The notes: generated by a model from the sequence alone, not told the origin. Numbered from the stretch's first letter, positions 45,917 through 55,474 are shown. The stretch: 64,000 bases of DNA from Agrilutibacter niabensis (GCF_042657165.1 NZ_JBHSNJ010000002.1:1-64000); one strand, 5' to 3'. Program-made: numbers and translations.

Positions 45917-48427
45917 TCAGTCCTGGGCCGCCTGGTAGGCGGACAGGTAACGTCCCGCTGCCACCGCATAGGCGGCTCGGGTAACCGTCTTGCCCGGGTC
46001 GAAGTACGCATGCAGTGTCGGCTGCAGGTCGAACGGGCCCTGCGTCACGGTAAAGCGCGCGTTGATCAGGCCCTGGTCCAGCGCCTGCTGCACGTAGCCG
46101 CGCAGGCTGGCCGGGATCGATCCGGCATCTTCGACCGGAATGCGCTTGCCGTCGTAGAACGCGGTGAGTTGCCCGGAGAAGCTGCGCGCCTGGCTCTGCA
46201 GGCCCATCGCCTGCACCAGCGAGTATGCGAGGCTGACGCGGGTAACGTAGTCGTTCGGACGGAACTGGCCATTGACCAGCCCCATCACCCCGTCGTGCGA
46301 GTTGCTCAGGTCACGCAGCGGCGCACCCTTGCCGATCACGGCTTCGACGAACGGATAGGCCGCATCGTTCTTCGACAGGTCGGTGAAACTTGCGATTCCA
46401 TTGAACGGCAGGTGCTGGCGGACGTTGCCCCCCATCACCAGGTAGCGGGCCATCTCGCTGCGCTTGAGGATCTGGTCCGGGCGGAACTGCTTGTCGCTGT
46501 AGCCATCCACCAGGCGGTTGGCGACGGCGAATTCGATTGCCTGCCGTGCGGCGTGGTTGCCGATGTCGCCGAGGCCGGTATAGCCGCCGCTCTTGAGGAA
46601 GCTGATCTCGCCATCGACCGTGCCCGGTGCGCCGTAACCGTTGGTGGCGTTGAGCGGATCGACGTCGGTGCCGGAGACCGAGCCGATGCCGCGCACGCTC
46701 ACCTTCCACGTGCCGGCCTTGCCCGGCGCGCCGACGGTGACGGTGTCCCCGAGTACCGGCAGTGCGATGGCCGAACCGTACTTGTTGCCATCGGGATCGG
46801 TCAGTACCAGCGCCAGCGTGTTCTCGCCGATGGTGGCGCGCGCGGCAACCCAGGCGATATCGGCGCCAACTTCGAAGCTCTGTTCCTCGACCGCTCCCAC
46901 GGGCGCGAAATCGACCGAAAACGGCACGTTCGGCGGACCGGCGACCAGCAGCGCATTGCTGTTGAACGACAGCAGCGAGTTGACCGTGCCGCCCCACCCA
47001 TTACGCGTGCCGGAGGCTTCCGCCAGCGCGGCATACGCGTTGACGTGGCCGGCACCCGCTTCCCACGGCAGACGACCGCTCATGTTGGTGGCGGTGCGCT
47101 GGAGCAGGTCCTTGACCTGCCCCGGGGTCAGTTGCGGATTGGCTTCCAGCAGCAGTGCGACGATGCCGGCGACGTGCGGCGTGGCCATCGAGGTACCGCT
47201 CATGTGGGTGTAGAACGGCAGGTACGCGGGCGGGAGCGTCTCCGCATCGTGCTGCGCTTCCAGGGGCGGCAGTGCGCCGAGCGGATCGCGGGTCGAGACG
47301 ATGTCGACGCCGGGCGCGACGATGGTCGGCTCGTTGACGTAGGTCCAGCTGCGGCCATCGGGCATGGTGAAGCTGCCGCTCTCGCCGCGCTTGCCGCGCG
47401 AGGAGAAACCGGTGACCACCCCGTCCTTCTCGCCCGCGCCTACCGAGATCACCCATGGGGCCTGCGCATACGGGTTGTGGGTGTCCTCACCGGGACCGTC
47501 GTTGCCGGCGGCGAACACGCTGACGATGCCGCGCTTGTACAGCTCGTAGGTGGCGATGTTGACCGGGTTCATCGGCTCGAACTTGCCCGAGCTGCCCCAC
47601 GAGTTGCTCGTCACGCGGATGGTGTTGCGGTAACTGAACTGATTGGTGGCCGCGTAATCGAGGCCGCCCACCGCATCGAGCACGAGCAGCACTGCACCGG
47701 AACCGTAGCCCACGATGTCGGCACCGGGCGCGACGCCGCGGTACAGGCCATTGGAGCGTTCGCCGGTACCGCCGACCGAGCCGGCGCAGTGGGTGCCATG
47801 GCCGGAGCCCAGGTCGGTGTTCGGCACGCCTTCCAGGTAGGTGACCGGCACGATGCCCGGTGCGAATTCGGTCGCCAGTTCGGCCAGGATGTTCTGCGCG
47901 CCGAGCACGTTCTGCACGACGTGTTCGCCGAGCTTCAGGTCTTCATGGGTGGCGTCGATGCCCGAGTCGTTGACCAGGACGGTGATGCCCTTGCCGCTGA
48001 ACGGCAGCGCGCGGTTGTAGTCGCCTGGATTGGACTGGGCACGGGCGGTGCTGGTGATCTCGCGTGCTTCCTGGTTGTAGTAGCGCAGCGGCGCATTCCA
48101 GTAGATCGAGGCGACGTCGTCGCGCTGAGCGAGCGCACGGATCTCCGCGGGCGTCGCCAGCGCGCCGGCGATCGGCAGCGCGCGCATGGTGACGCCCTTG
48201 TCGATGCCGAGTGAATGCAGCGCGGCAACCTGGCCGGGCGTGACCGGTACCGATTGCTCGTAGCTGATGACGATCTGGAGTTCATCCGTGGGCGCGGCGG
48301 CCAGCAGCTTCGACAGCAGTTGTGGATCGAGCTGGGCATCGGCCATTGCGGCGCTGCTGGCGAGAATGCCGGCGGCGAGAGCGCTCATCCTGAGGCTGCG
48401 GTGGTTGCGGGACACTTGAAGCGACAT
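45917..48427 (-). CDS. secreted S8 subtilase with C-terminal SLH-like region (paralogue 1)
   Basis: This is an 836-aa exported protein. The signal peptide ends about residue 31. An inhibitor-like propeptide region (48-110) precedes the S8 domain with catalytic Asp154 ('VLVNDSGID'), His210 ('GHGTHCAG'), oxyanion Asn309 and Ser413 ('HMSGTSMATPHVAG'). A middle beta-domain (about 460-590) follows, then SLH-like repeats (about 600-830) with 'AVANRLVDGYSDKQFRPDQI' and 'LKRSEMARYLVMGG'. SLH repeats normally anchor surface proteins to Gram-positive or cyanobacterial walls and are rare in Gammaproteobacteria. Its close paralogue is at 55625-58096, and both share an upstream element. Confidence 0.95.
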   Translation of the reverse strand: MSLQVSRNHRSLRMSALAAGILASSAAMADAQLDPQLLSKLLAAAPTDELQIVISYEQSVPVTPGQVAALHSLGIDKGVTMRALPIAGALATPAEIRALAQRDDVASIYWNAPLRYYNQEAREITSTARAQSNPGDYNRALPFSGKGITVLVNDSGIDATHEDLKLGEHVVQNVLGAQNILAELATEFAPGIVPVTYLEGVPNTDLGSGHGTHCAGSVGGTGERSNGLYRGVAPGADIVGYGSGAVLLVLDAVGGLDYAATNQFSYRNTIRVTSNSWGSSGKFEPMNPVNIATYELYKRGIVSVFAAGNDGPGEDTHNPYAQAPWVISVGAGEKDGVVTGFSSRGKRGESGSFTMPDGRSWTYVNEPTIVAPGVDIVSTRDPLGALPPLEAQHDAETLPPAYLPFYTHMSGTSMATPHVAGIVALLLEANPQLTPGQVKDLLQRTATNMSGRLPWEAGAGHVNAYAALAEASGTRNGWGGTVNSLLSFNSNALLVAGPPNVPFSVDFAPVGAVEEQSFEVGADIAWVAARATIGENTLALVLTDPDGNKYGSAIALPVLGDTVTVGAPGKAGTWKVSVRGIGSVSGTDVDPLNATNGYGAPGTVDGEISFLKSGGYTGLGDIGNHAARQAIEFAVANRLVDGYSDKQFRPDQILKRSEMARYLVMGGNVRQHLPFNGIASFTDLSKNDAAYPFVEAVIGKGAPLRDLSNSHDGVMGLVNGQFRPNDYVTRVSLAYSLVQAMGLQSQARSFSGQLTAFYDGKRIPVEDAGSIPASLRGYVQQALDQGLINARFTVTQGPFDLQPTLHAYFDPGKTVTRAAYAVAAGRYLSAYQAAQD

Positions 48428-48807
48428 GGCGAACGGTCTCCGGAAGATGGCCCCCGCGCGGGAGCAGCAGGGCCAGTGTTCGCCGCTCCGGTCGGCGATC
48501 CCATCCGGAAGACCCTTCAGGCAGCGTGGGGGAAAAGCCTCAGAACTCTCGTGCCGGCAACTGCGGAGCCTGCAGCCGAAGGGGCAGATGAAAAGACGGC
48601 CCGCCGACCGGTCCGGGCTTTACAGGGTCGTCATTGCGCTGAACGAGCGGGCAACATGGGTGAAAACCCCTACAGACGCCGTGCGGTCCGGCCACGTAGT
48701 CTCCGACCCGTGCGGCTCGCCCGCGCAACCCGCGCTGCATCCGGCAGCGCGCGATCCGGAACGGGACGCCAGATCGTAGGGATGATCGTTCGCGGAGCTC
48801 CACGCTG
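48428..48807. promoter_or_regulatory. divergent promoter region of the subtilase / signalling locus
   Basis: This 380-base spacer separates the subtilase gene (minus) from the secreted-protein gene (plus) and holds no convincing gene. The two-part element (48500-48535, minus) shared with paralogue 2 is in it. A third, weaker related stretch (AACCCCTACAG..GCGGTCCGG, 48665-48692) lies on the plus side, before the DUF6689-like gene. Confidence 0.5.
48500..48535 (-). promoter_or_regulatory. two-part upstream element of subtilase paralogue 1
   Basis: Read on the minus strand: TTTCCCC (48535-48529), 18 bases, TTCCGGATGGG (48510-48500), ending 72 bases before the start codon. The same two boxes with the same 18-base gap lie in front of the other subtilase gene. 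It may be a promoter or an activator site. Confidence 0.65.
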
Positions 48808-49695
48808 ATGAAAGCCGTTACGACTGCCTGCCCCCGGCCACTCCCGTCCCGGAGGGCCAGGCCGTGGACCACCCGGTTCGCCATCCTGTCTGCCCTCCTC
48901 CTGTGCGTCGCCAGTTCGGTAGCCGCGGCCGCGCAACTGCCAATTGCCGTCACCGCATCCGGCAATCGCGCGGACGTCGTGATCGGCAACCCGCTGCAAC
49001 CGCTTGCGGAAGTGAGCCTCGACTTCCAGGACGCCACCGGGCTGAGTCCGGCCAGCCTGGGGGTATCGGCGGAACAGATCGACATCCTCGATCCCGTGCT
49101 GCTCGCCCGCCTACCCAATGCCAGCCTCAACGCCCTGCCGGGTGCGCTGCCGCTGCTGATCACCATCGAGCCGCCCGTCGCCGGCGGCCTCAGCTTCCGC
49201 AACACCGGACGGATGGAAATCCATACCCATGCCATCCCCTATTCCATCGGCAGCTCGTTCCGAGTGTTCAAGGCGCCGCTGGGGGGCGCGTTCCGCGACG
49301 TCACCGATGAGATCGCCCAGGGCAGCACCCGCGCGCGCACCACGTACGGTGGCTTCTCCCAGTTCCTGATCCTGGCCGACCTACGCAGCACGGGCACGGT
49401 GATCGACGAGAAGATCGGCTGGCTGCGCAACAAGGTCGCCGCCCTGCCCTTGAACGAACGTGGCGCCTTCACTGCCTTCCTGGACCAGGCCGAGGCCGCC
49501 GTGGATGCCGCCTCGTACAGTACGGCTCTGTCGGCGATCGACAACTTCCGCGCCCGCGCCCAGGCCCGCGCCGGACAATTCCTGCCCAACGAATGGCGCG
49601 CGACCCGCACCGTCGACAACCAGGCCGGCGAACTGGTGGCAGGCGCAAATACCCTGACCTTCAGCGTGGCCTACCTCCGCGACTTCGGGCAGTAA
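48808..49695 (+). CDS. secreted protein of unknown function (DUF6689-like)
   Basis: This 295-aa protein has an N-terminal signal ('FAILSALLLCVASSVAAAAQ') and a beta-sandwich-like part: 'LGVSAEQIDILDPVLLARLP' followed by 'LLITIEPPVAGGLSFRNTGR' and 'YSIGSSFRVFKAPLGGAFRD'. The C-terminal helical segment includes 'FLDQAEAAVDAASYSTALSA'. I recall this arrangement in proteins labelled DUF6689; treat that as tentative. GGAG lies ten bases before ATG 48808. It is the first gene of the signalling cluster, divergent from the first subtilase gene, and may be the extracytoplasmic input. Confidence 0.75.
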   Translation: MKAVTTACPRPLPSRRARPWTTRFAILSALLLCVASSVAAAAQLPIAVTASGNRADVVIGNPLQPLAEVSLDFQDATGLSPASLGVSAEQIDILDPVLLARLPNASLNALPGALPLLITIEPPVAGGLSFRNTGRMEIHTHAIPYSIGSSFRVFKAPLGGAFRDVTDEIAQGSTRARTTYGGFSQFLILADLRSTGTVIDEKIGWLRNKVAALPLNERGAFTAFLDQAEAAVDAASYSTALSAIDNFRARAQARAGQFLPNEWRATRTVDNQAGELVAGANTLTFSVAYLRDFGQ

Positions 49696-49814
49696 CCTGT
49701 AGCGGACAAGCATTGCGATCCGCAGGCCGGCATTGCCGGCCCGCTTCCTGTGCACGCCTTGCGTGGCCAGCCCGTACACTCAGTGGGCCTGTCCAAGCCC
49801 ACCCACATGCCGCC

Positions 49815-50699
49815 ATGCTCGCCCGCCTGATCGCGTATCCACCTGATGCCGCGGCAGTGAGCCGCTGGCTGCAGCCGGATGAACGGCTGCGCATCGGACG
49901 TGATCCCGCCTGCGACCTGGTGATAGCCCATCCGTCCGTGTCACGCATGCACGCGGAGCTCTACCACCAGGACGATCGCTGGCGGCTGCGCGACCTGGGC
50001 AGCAAGAACGGCAGTTTCGTCGATGGCATTGCCGTCACCGACCACCCCATTCCCACGGACTGCTGGCTCAGGTTCGGCGATAGCCATTGCGACTTCGGCG
50101 TATTCGACGCCGCCCAGGCCGAAGCACTGCGCGAACGCCAGGCCGAGCGGCGCGCGCTGTCGCAGGCCCTGGTGCGCAAGGTCTCGCAGCAGGCCGATTC
50201 GCTGCCGGCGCACGTGTTGCGCGGCGTGGTCGAACTTGCTGGCTGCAGCCGTGGTTTCCTGCTCCTCGCGGATCCACGAATCGGCGAGTTCACCGTTAGC
50301 GCCAGTTTGAAGCTCGACCCGGACGTCCTGGACGATCGCGCCTTTTCCGGCAGCGTCGGTGCCGTGCAGCGCGTCCTGTCCGATGGCAAGCCGCTGGTGG
50401 TCAACGACATCGGCAACGAAGGCTGGCTGGCATCGCGCGCGTCGGTGATCACCGGCGGACTCACGACACTGGCGTGTCTGCCGCTGTTCGATGGACGCAG
50501 CGTGTTCGGCGCGGTCTACGCGGATCGTCGTGGACCCGGTGAGCCCATCACCGAGTTCGAGCTGGAACTGCTCAGCGCCTTCACCGAAAGCGCCACCCTC
50601 TACCTGCTGGCACACCGCGCGATGGCATCGCTCGACGGCGCGCCGCGGTGGCAGACCATCGTCGACAGGCAATCCGCCCTCGCGGGGCCGGCGCCATGA
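49815..50699 (+). CDS. FHA-GAF domain protein
   Basis: This is a 294-aa cytoplasmic protein. The N-terminal FHA domain (about 5-95) has 'RIGRDPACDLVIAHPSVSRM' and 'HAELYHQDDRWRLRDLGSKN', including the phosphothreonine-binding Gly-Arg, Ser and Asn residues. A GAF domain follows (about 115-280). FHA domains bind phospho-Thr peptides, so a kinase partner is expected, and the next gene encodes one, overlapping this stop by four bases (ATGA). It is a likely phospho-dependent adaptor. Confidence 0.94.
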   Translation: MLARLIAYPPDAAAVSRWLQPDERLRIGRDPACDLVIAHPSVSRMHAELYHQDDRWRLRDLGSKNGSFVDGIAVTDHPIPTDCWLRFGDSHCDFGVFDAAQAEALRERQAERRALSQALVRKVSQQADSLPAHVLRGVVELAGCSRGFLLLADPRIGEFTVSASLKLDPDVLDDRAFSGSVGAVQRVLSDGKPLVVNDIGNEGWLASRASVITGGLTTLACLPLFDGRSVFGAVYADRRGPGEPITEFELELLSAFTESATLYLLAHRAMASLDGAPRWQTIVDRQSALAGPAP

Positions 50700-53600
50700 C
50701 CGAACCCACCGCCACCGGTCTCTATGCCCAGCACCAGCACGCGCCCGGCACGGTATTGGCCGGGCGCTTCCGCATCGAGGGCATCCTCGGCGTGGGCGGC
50801 ATGGGCGTGGTCTATCGCGCCACCGACCTCGCGCTCGACGTCCCGGTGGCCCTGAAGCTGCTGCGACCGGAGCTGGCCACGCGTCCCGATGCCTTCGAGC
50901 GCTTCCGTCAGGAACTGCTGATGGCGCGACAGGTCTCGAGCCCTCGCGTCGTGCGCATCCACGACCTGGCGCAGCACGAAGGCCAGTGGCTGATCAGCAT
51001 GGACTTCATCGACGGCGAGGGCCTGGACCGCCGCCTCGATCGCGAGGGCGCCATCGCGCCCGACGTCGCCGCCGGCATCGCCCGCCAACTCGCCGAGGGC
51101 CTGGCGGCGGCGCACGCGCGCGGCGTGATCCACCGCGATCTCAAGCCGGCGAACGTGCTGATCGATCGCGAAGGCAATGCCTACATCAGCGACTTCGGCG
51201 TGGCGCGCTCGCTCGCCAGCAACGGGTTGACGCAATCGGGCGCGGTGGTGGGTACGCCCGACTACCTGTCGCCGGAACAGGCGCGTGGCGACACCGTCGA
51301 CGCGCGTAGCGATCTGTATTCGCTGGGCCTGATCCTGTACGAGATGCTGACCGGCGCGATGCCCTTCCAGGGCGGGACGCTCGGCGAGATCCTCGCCCAG
51401 CGCATGCTGCGTTCGCCGCCACCGGTCACCCAGGCGAAGCCGCAGACGCCGGCATGGCTGGCACGGCTGACCGATCGCCTGTTGCGCGTGCAACCGGGGC
51501 ATCGCCTGCAGAGCGCCGACGCGGTGATCCGCGCGATCGACACACGCGAGGTTCCGCGCCAGCTTTACCGGCCAACACCCAGGCAGGCCGTCGTGGGCGT
51601 GCTGCTCCTGGCTGTGCTCGCGATCGGCGGCTTCGCTGCCTGGCGCACCCTGCACCGGCCGATCCCGGAAGGCGTGGCCACCGTCGCACCGCTGCATCGC
51701 CTGCTGGTGCTGCCGGTGGAGGCGCCCGCGAACGCGATCAGCGACGCGCGCGGTTCCGCGCTGGCGTCGCTGCTGCGCAATGCCATCGCAAGCGTGCCAG
51801 GGGTGGCGGTTGTCGATGACGATCGCACCCAGCAGGCGCTTCGGCAGCTGGATCCGACCGGCACGGTGGCGATCGACGCGGACGCCTTGCAGCGCATCGT
51901 CGGCGCCGATCGCACGCTGCGCGTTGCGCTGCAACCGTCCGGGAAGCGCTGGAAGGCGTCGGCGAAGCTGAAGGCCGCCGCTGGCAGTTCGATCTTTGAA
52001 GCGGTCGCCGACGATCCGTCAGCGGCATTCGCCCAGCTCGCGCGGCAGCCGGTGCTGGCGATGGCACTGGACGCAAAAGCGCATGCGCTTCCATTCGCGC
52101 TCCCCGCATGCGCAGCGCCGTGCGCCGCGCAGCCGCTGGACGCCTATGGCGCGGCGTTGCTCGCCGAAGCGCGCAGCGAGCCGGCCGAGGCCCTGCGCCT
52201 GTCGCGCAGCGCCACGGCGGCATCGCCCGACTTCGCCCTGGCCTGGCTGATGCAGTCCGAAATGGCACAGGCGGTCGGCGAAATGGACGCGGCCTACGAA
52301 GCACTCGAGCGCGGGCAGGACAGCGCGCGGAAGGTGCCTGTATCGATGCAGCGCCGCTTTCGGGCCGAGCGCGCCCTGATGGATGGCGATCCGCCCACCG
52401 CCGCCGGCGAATGGCGTGCGGAAGCCGCCGCCACGCCCGACAACACGTTCGCCGACCTCGGTTACGCCAAGGCGCTGGGCGCCGGGGGCGACTTCAAGGG
52501 CGCGATCGCGGCGCTGCAGAAACTGGTTGCACGCGACCCCAACGATCCGCGCGCGTGGTTCGAACTCGGCAAGTTCTCGATCCTGGCCGGACAGGCACAG
52601 CCTGCGGTCGATGAATACCTCGTGCGTGCCTTGGTGCTGTATCGGCGCAGCGGGAACCGCTATGGCGAATCCGAAACCGCCAATGCGATGGGCATCGGCT
52701 ACGCGCGCCTGGGCCAGAGCGACGACGCCGAGCAGCAATACCGCGAAGCGGTGGAGCTGCGGCGCGCGGTCGGCAATCGCCGCGGCCTCGCCACCAGCCT
52801 GCGCAATCTCGGCAACATCCTCAGCCAGCGCGGCAAGTTCGACGAAGCCGCGCGCACGCTGAAACAGGCCGGCGAACTGCACGCGGCACTGGGCGACCGC
52901 GCGGGCCTGGCCGCGGTGGAAAACGAGCTGGGGGTGCTGGCGGAAGAGCGCGGCGACTATCCGGCCGCACTGGCGGCCTTCCGCCGCGCGCTGCAGACCT
53001 GGCAGCAGATCGGGGAGAAGCCCGGTACCGCGCAGGCGCTCAATGACATCGGCTTCGCGCACTACCAGCTCGGCGCCTACGACGACGCCCAGGCCTACCT
53101 CGTGCAATCGGCAAATGCGTACGCCGAACTGGGAGACGAGACCGGGCGCATCCGCACGCAGCAGAACCTCGGCCTGCTCGCGATCGCGCGCGGCCAGTGG
53201 AACGAGGCACGCCGCCAGCTCGATGCTTCGCTCAAGTCCGCCGAACAGCAGCAGATGCTGGAGGAAGCGGCGGTCAGCCGCCGCAACCTCGCCGAACTCG
53301 AACTGCAGCTGGGCCATCTCGACGCTGCCATCGAGCAGGCAGGCAAGGCGGAGGCGCAGTTCCGCGCGCGCGAGGACTGGCGCGGACTCGCCGATGCCGG
53401 CCTGCTGCGCGTGCAGGCCCTGCTCTTCGCCCACGCCGACGTGGACGCACGCAAGGCGCTGGACGAACTGGCCAGCGCGGTGAAGCAGGCGTCCACCGAA
53501 CAACGTGGCATCGCCGCCCTGCTGCAGGCGGAACTGGAGGATCGCGCACGCGACCGCGCCGCGCGTGACCTTGCGCTTGCCGACGCACGCCGCCTCGCCA

Positions 53601-54010
53601 GGGCTTCGGGCGTGAAACAGCTGCAGTTGCTGGTCGCACTTCATGAGCCCGCGGACGCGGCCCGGCTCGACCGCGAGACCTCGACCCTCGGCAACGTGCC
53701 GCTGCGCCTGCAGTGGACAGAAGCCGAGATGCGGCGCCTGACTGCCACCGCGGCCGGCCATGCACAGGCCGCGCGGCTCTATCGCGAGGCATTGCCGTTG
53801 TTGCGGCGCGGGGATTACCTGCGTGCGTTCCAGTTGCACGCCCTCGGCTCCAAGGCCTTGTCGACGACCGATGCGGCGGCGGGGGCCAGTGCGAGTGGAA
53901 ACGCCTGCCGCGCGCTGGAAGCCTTGCATGGCCACCTGCCGCCTGCGCTGCGCACCTCGTTCGATGCTTCGGACGAAGTCCGTCCGCTCGGCGCCGGACT
54001 GGAGTGCTGA
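50696..54010 (+). CDS. transmembrane Ser/Thr protein kinase with TPR repeats
   Basis: This is a 1104-aa protein. The Hanks-type kinase domain (about 23-283) has G-loop GVGGMG (32-37), Lys54, HRD at 146-148, DFG at 166-168 and 'GTPDYLSPEQARGDTVDARS' as the activation segment. One transmembrane helix (about 297-316) follows, then a TolB-N/FlgO-like region (about 330-450) and tetratricopeptide repeats to about residue 1000 ('AMGIGYARLGQSDDAEQQYR', 'ALNDIGFAHYQLGAYDDAQA'). The helix places the repeats outside the cytoplasm if the kinase is inside. It overlaps the FHA gene, and the histidine kinase gene starts three bases after its stop. Confidence 0.95.
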   Translation: MTEPTATGLYAQHQHAPGTVLAGRFRIEGILGVGGMGVVYRATDLALDVPVALKLLRPELATRPDAFERFRQELLMARQVSSPRVVRIHDLAQHEGQWLISMDFIDGEGLDRRLDREGAIAPDVAAGIARQLAEGLAAAHARGVIHRDLKPANVLIDREGNAYISDFGVARSLASNGLTQSGAVVGTPDYLSPEQARGDTVDARSDLYSLGLILYEMLTGAMPFQGGTLGEILAQRMLRSPPPVTQAKPQTPAWLARLTDRLLRVQPGHRLQSADAVIRAIDTREVPRQLYRPTPRQAVVGVLLLAVLAIGGFAAWRTLHRPIPEGVATVAPLHRLLVLPVEAPANAISDARGSALASLLRNAIASVPGVAVVDDDRTQQALRQLDPTGTVAIDADALQRIVGADRTLRVALQPSGKRWKASAKLKAAAGSSIFEAVADDPSAAFAQLARQPVLAMALDAKAHALPFALPACAAPCAAQPLDAYGAALLAEARSEPAEALRLSRSATAASPDFALAWLMQSEMAQAVGEMDAAYEALERGQDSARKVPVSMQRRFRAERALMDGDPPTAAGEWRAEAAATPDNTFADLGYAKALGAGGDFKGAIAALQKLVARDPNDPRAWFELGKFSILAGQAQPAVDEYLVRALVLYRRSGNRYGESETANAMGIGYARLGQSDDAEQQYREAVELRRAVGNRRGLATSLRNLGNILSQRGKFDEAARTLKQAGELHAALGDRAGLAAVENELGVLAEERGDYPAALAAFRRALQTWQQIGEKPGTAQALNDIGFAHYQLGAYDDAQAYLVQSANAYAELGDETGRIRTQQNLGLLAIARGQWNEARRQLDASLKSAEQQQMLEEAAVSRRNLAELELQLGHLDAAIEQAGKAEAQFRAREDWRGLADAGLLRVQALLFAHADVDARKALDELASAVKQASTEQRGIAALLQAELEDRARDRAARDLALADARRLARASGVKQLQLLVALHEPADAARLDRETSTLGNVPLRLQWTEAEMRRLTATAAGHAQAARLYREALPLLRRGDYLRAFQLHALGSKALSTTDAAAGASASGNACRALEALHGHLPPALRTSFDASDEVRPLGAGLEC

Positions 54011-54013
54011 CCG

Positions 54014-54730
54014 ATGGAAGATATCGCCACCCTGCGCGGGCAATACCAGGAACTGCTCGAGCGCCTGCAACGCAACGAGCGCGAATTCCGCCGCCTCGGC
54101 CGCGCGGTCTGGCGGGTACAGGAAGACGAACGCCGGCGCCTCGCGCGCGACCTGCACGATGGCGTCGGCCAGAACCTGACGGCCATCAAGCACCGCCTCG
54201 CGGCCATCCTTGCAGCATTGCCGGATGACGACAGCGCGACGCGCGCCGCGCTCGATGCGACGATCGCGTTGTGCAGCGACACGCTGGAAGACACCCGCGA
54301 GCTGTCGCGTCTGCTGCGCCCGCCGATCCTCGACGACCTCGGCCTGGAAGCCGCGTTGCGCTGGCTGGCGCGCAGCCAGGGCGAAGCCAGCAATCTCGAG
54401 ATCAGCCTCGACATCGAGCCGCTGCCGGCGCTGGACGGCGACCTGCAGACGCTGCTGTTCCGCGTCGCCCAGGAAGCCTTGAACAACGCCGCCCGGCATG
54501 CCGATGCCCGCAGCGTGCTGATGCGCGTGGTTGCCCGTGGTGGGTTGCTGCAACTGCAGGTGATCGACGATGGCCGCGGCTGCGATCCGGACGCCGCGAT
54601 CAAGAGCGGAGGCAGCGGGCTGGGCGGCATGCGCGAACGCCTGCGGCTCTACGACGGGCAACTTGAACTGCGCTCCACCCCGGGGGAAGGAACCCGGCTG
54701 CGGGCGGTGGTGCCGCTGCCGCCGGGCTGA
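54014..54730 (+). CDS. NarL-type histidine kinase without a sensor domain
   Basis: This is a 238-aa cytoplasmic kinase with an N-terminal coiled coil (about 5-40), HisKA_3 phosphoacceptor 'RLARDLHDGVGQNLTAIKHR' (His48), and HATPase_c with 'ALNNAARHADARSVLMRV', 'VIDDGRGCDPDAAI' and 'GSGLGGMRERLRLYDGQLEL'. There is no membrane segment, PAS or other input domain, so its signal must come from a partner; the transmembrane kinase encoded three bases upstream is the obvious candidate. The cognate regulator is 90 bases downstream. Confidence 0.95.
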   Translation: MEDIATLRGQYQELLERLQRNEREFRRLGRAVWRVQEDERRRLARDLHDGVGQNLTAIKHRLAAILAALPDDDSATRAALDATIALCSDTLEDTRELSRLLRPPILDDLGLEAALRWLARSQGEASNLEISLDIEPLPALDGDLQTLLFRVAQEALNNAARHADARSVLMRVVARGGLLQLQVIDDGRGCDPDAAIKSGGSGLGGMRERLRLYDGQLELRSTPGEGTRLRAVVPLPPG

Positions 54731-54820
54731 CCGCCGCATTGCGCCGCCGGTCGCCTCCAGCTTGCGCGGCCATCCCCGATGGCTTGACGGCAGCGCCCGC
54801 CCACGCGCAGGTTAGCCCGC

Positions 54821-55474
54821 ATGGGGAACCTCAATGCCGTCCGTGTCCTGATTGCCGATGACCACACCCTGGTGCGGGAGTCGCTGGTGAATCTCCTGCA
54901 GGGCACGACCGGCATACAGGTCGTCGCCCAGGCCTCCGATGGACTCGAAACGGTGGAGAAGGCGCTGGCGACTCGGCCCGACATCGTGATCACCGACATC
55001 TCCATGCCGCACCTCAACGGCATCGAAGTCGTGCGCCGCCTGCGCGAGGCCCTGCCCGAAGTGCGCGTGCTGGTGCTGACGATGCACGGCGAGGACGAAT
55101 ACGTGCTGCAGCTGGTCCGCGCCGGTGCCTCCGGCTACCTGGTCAAGGACAGCGCCGCCTCGGAACTCATCGCGGCCGTGCAGAGCCTGCGCGATGGCCG
55201 CGGTTACTTCGGCCCACAGGCGTCGCGCATCCTTGCCGAACAGCTGCAGAACCCTGATCGCCAGGTCGACGATCCCTATGGCCGCCTCACCCCGCGCGAA
55301 CGCGAGGTCTTCCACCTCATCGCCGAGGGGATGACCACCAAGGAAATCGCGCGCGCGCTCGACATCAGCGCCAAGACCGCGGAAAACCACCGTGCCCGCG
55401 TGCTCGACAAGGTCGGCGTGCGCAACACCGCCGAACTGGTCCGCTTCGCGCTGCGCAAGGGACTGCTCGACTGA
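54821..55474 (+). CDS. NarL/FixJ-type response regulator
   Basis: This is a 217-aa regulator. The receiver domain (about 5-120) has Asp13-Asp14, phosphoacceptor Asp59 and Lys109 ('SGYLVKDSA'). A LuxR/NarL helix-turn-helix (about 154-215) has 'LTPREREVFHLIAEGMTTKE' and 'SAKTAENHRARVLDKVGVRN'. It should be phosphorylated by the sensorless histidine kinase before it. The next gene, 150 bases downstream, is the second subtilase gene, whose upstream element is a plausible target. The start ATG 54821 has only a weak ribosome binding site. Confidence 0.95.
   Translation: MGNLNAVRVLIADDHTLVRESLVNLLQGTTGIQVVAQASDGLETVEKALATRPDIVITDISMPHLNGIEVVRRLREALPEVRVLVLTMHGEDEYVLQLVRAGASGYLVKDSAASELIAAVQSLRDGRGYFGPQASRILAEQLQNPDRQVDDPYGRLTPREREVFHLIAEGMTTKEIARALDISAKTAENHRARVLDKVGVRNTAELVRFALRKGLLD

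Noticed and set aside
45845..48214. 789-codon plus-strand frame over the first subtilase gene
   Set aside because: No domain in the translation; the minus-strand subtilase has its full catalytic triad.
48665..48692. Third copy of the two-box element before the DUF6689-like gene
   Set aside because: CCCC and GGTC-type matches exist, but neither box is complete and the TTCCGGATGGG part is absent, so it is only noted as a weak resemblance.
52019..54739. 906-codon open frame antisense to the kinase and histidine kinase genes
   Set aside because: Antisense shadow: both plus-strand products have intact catalytic motifs.
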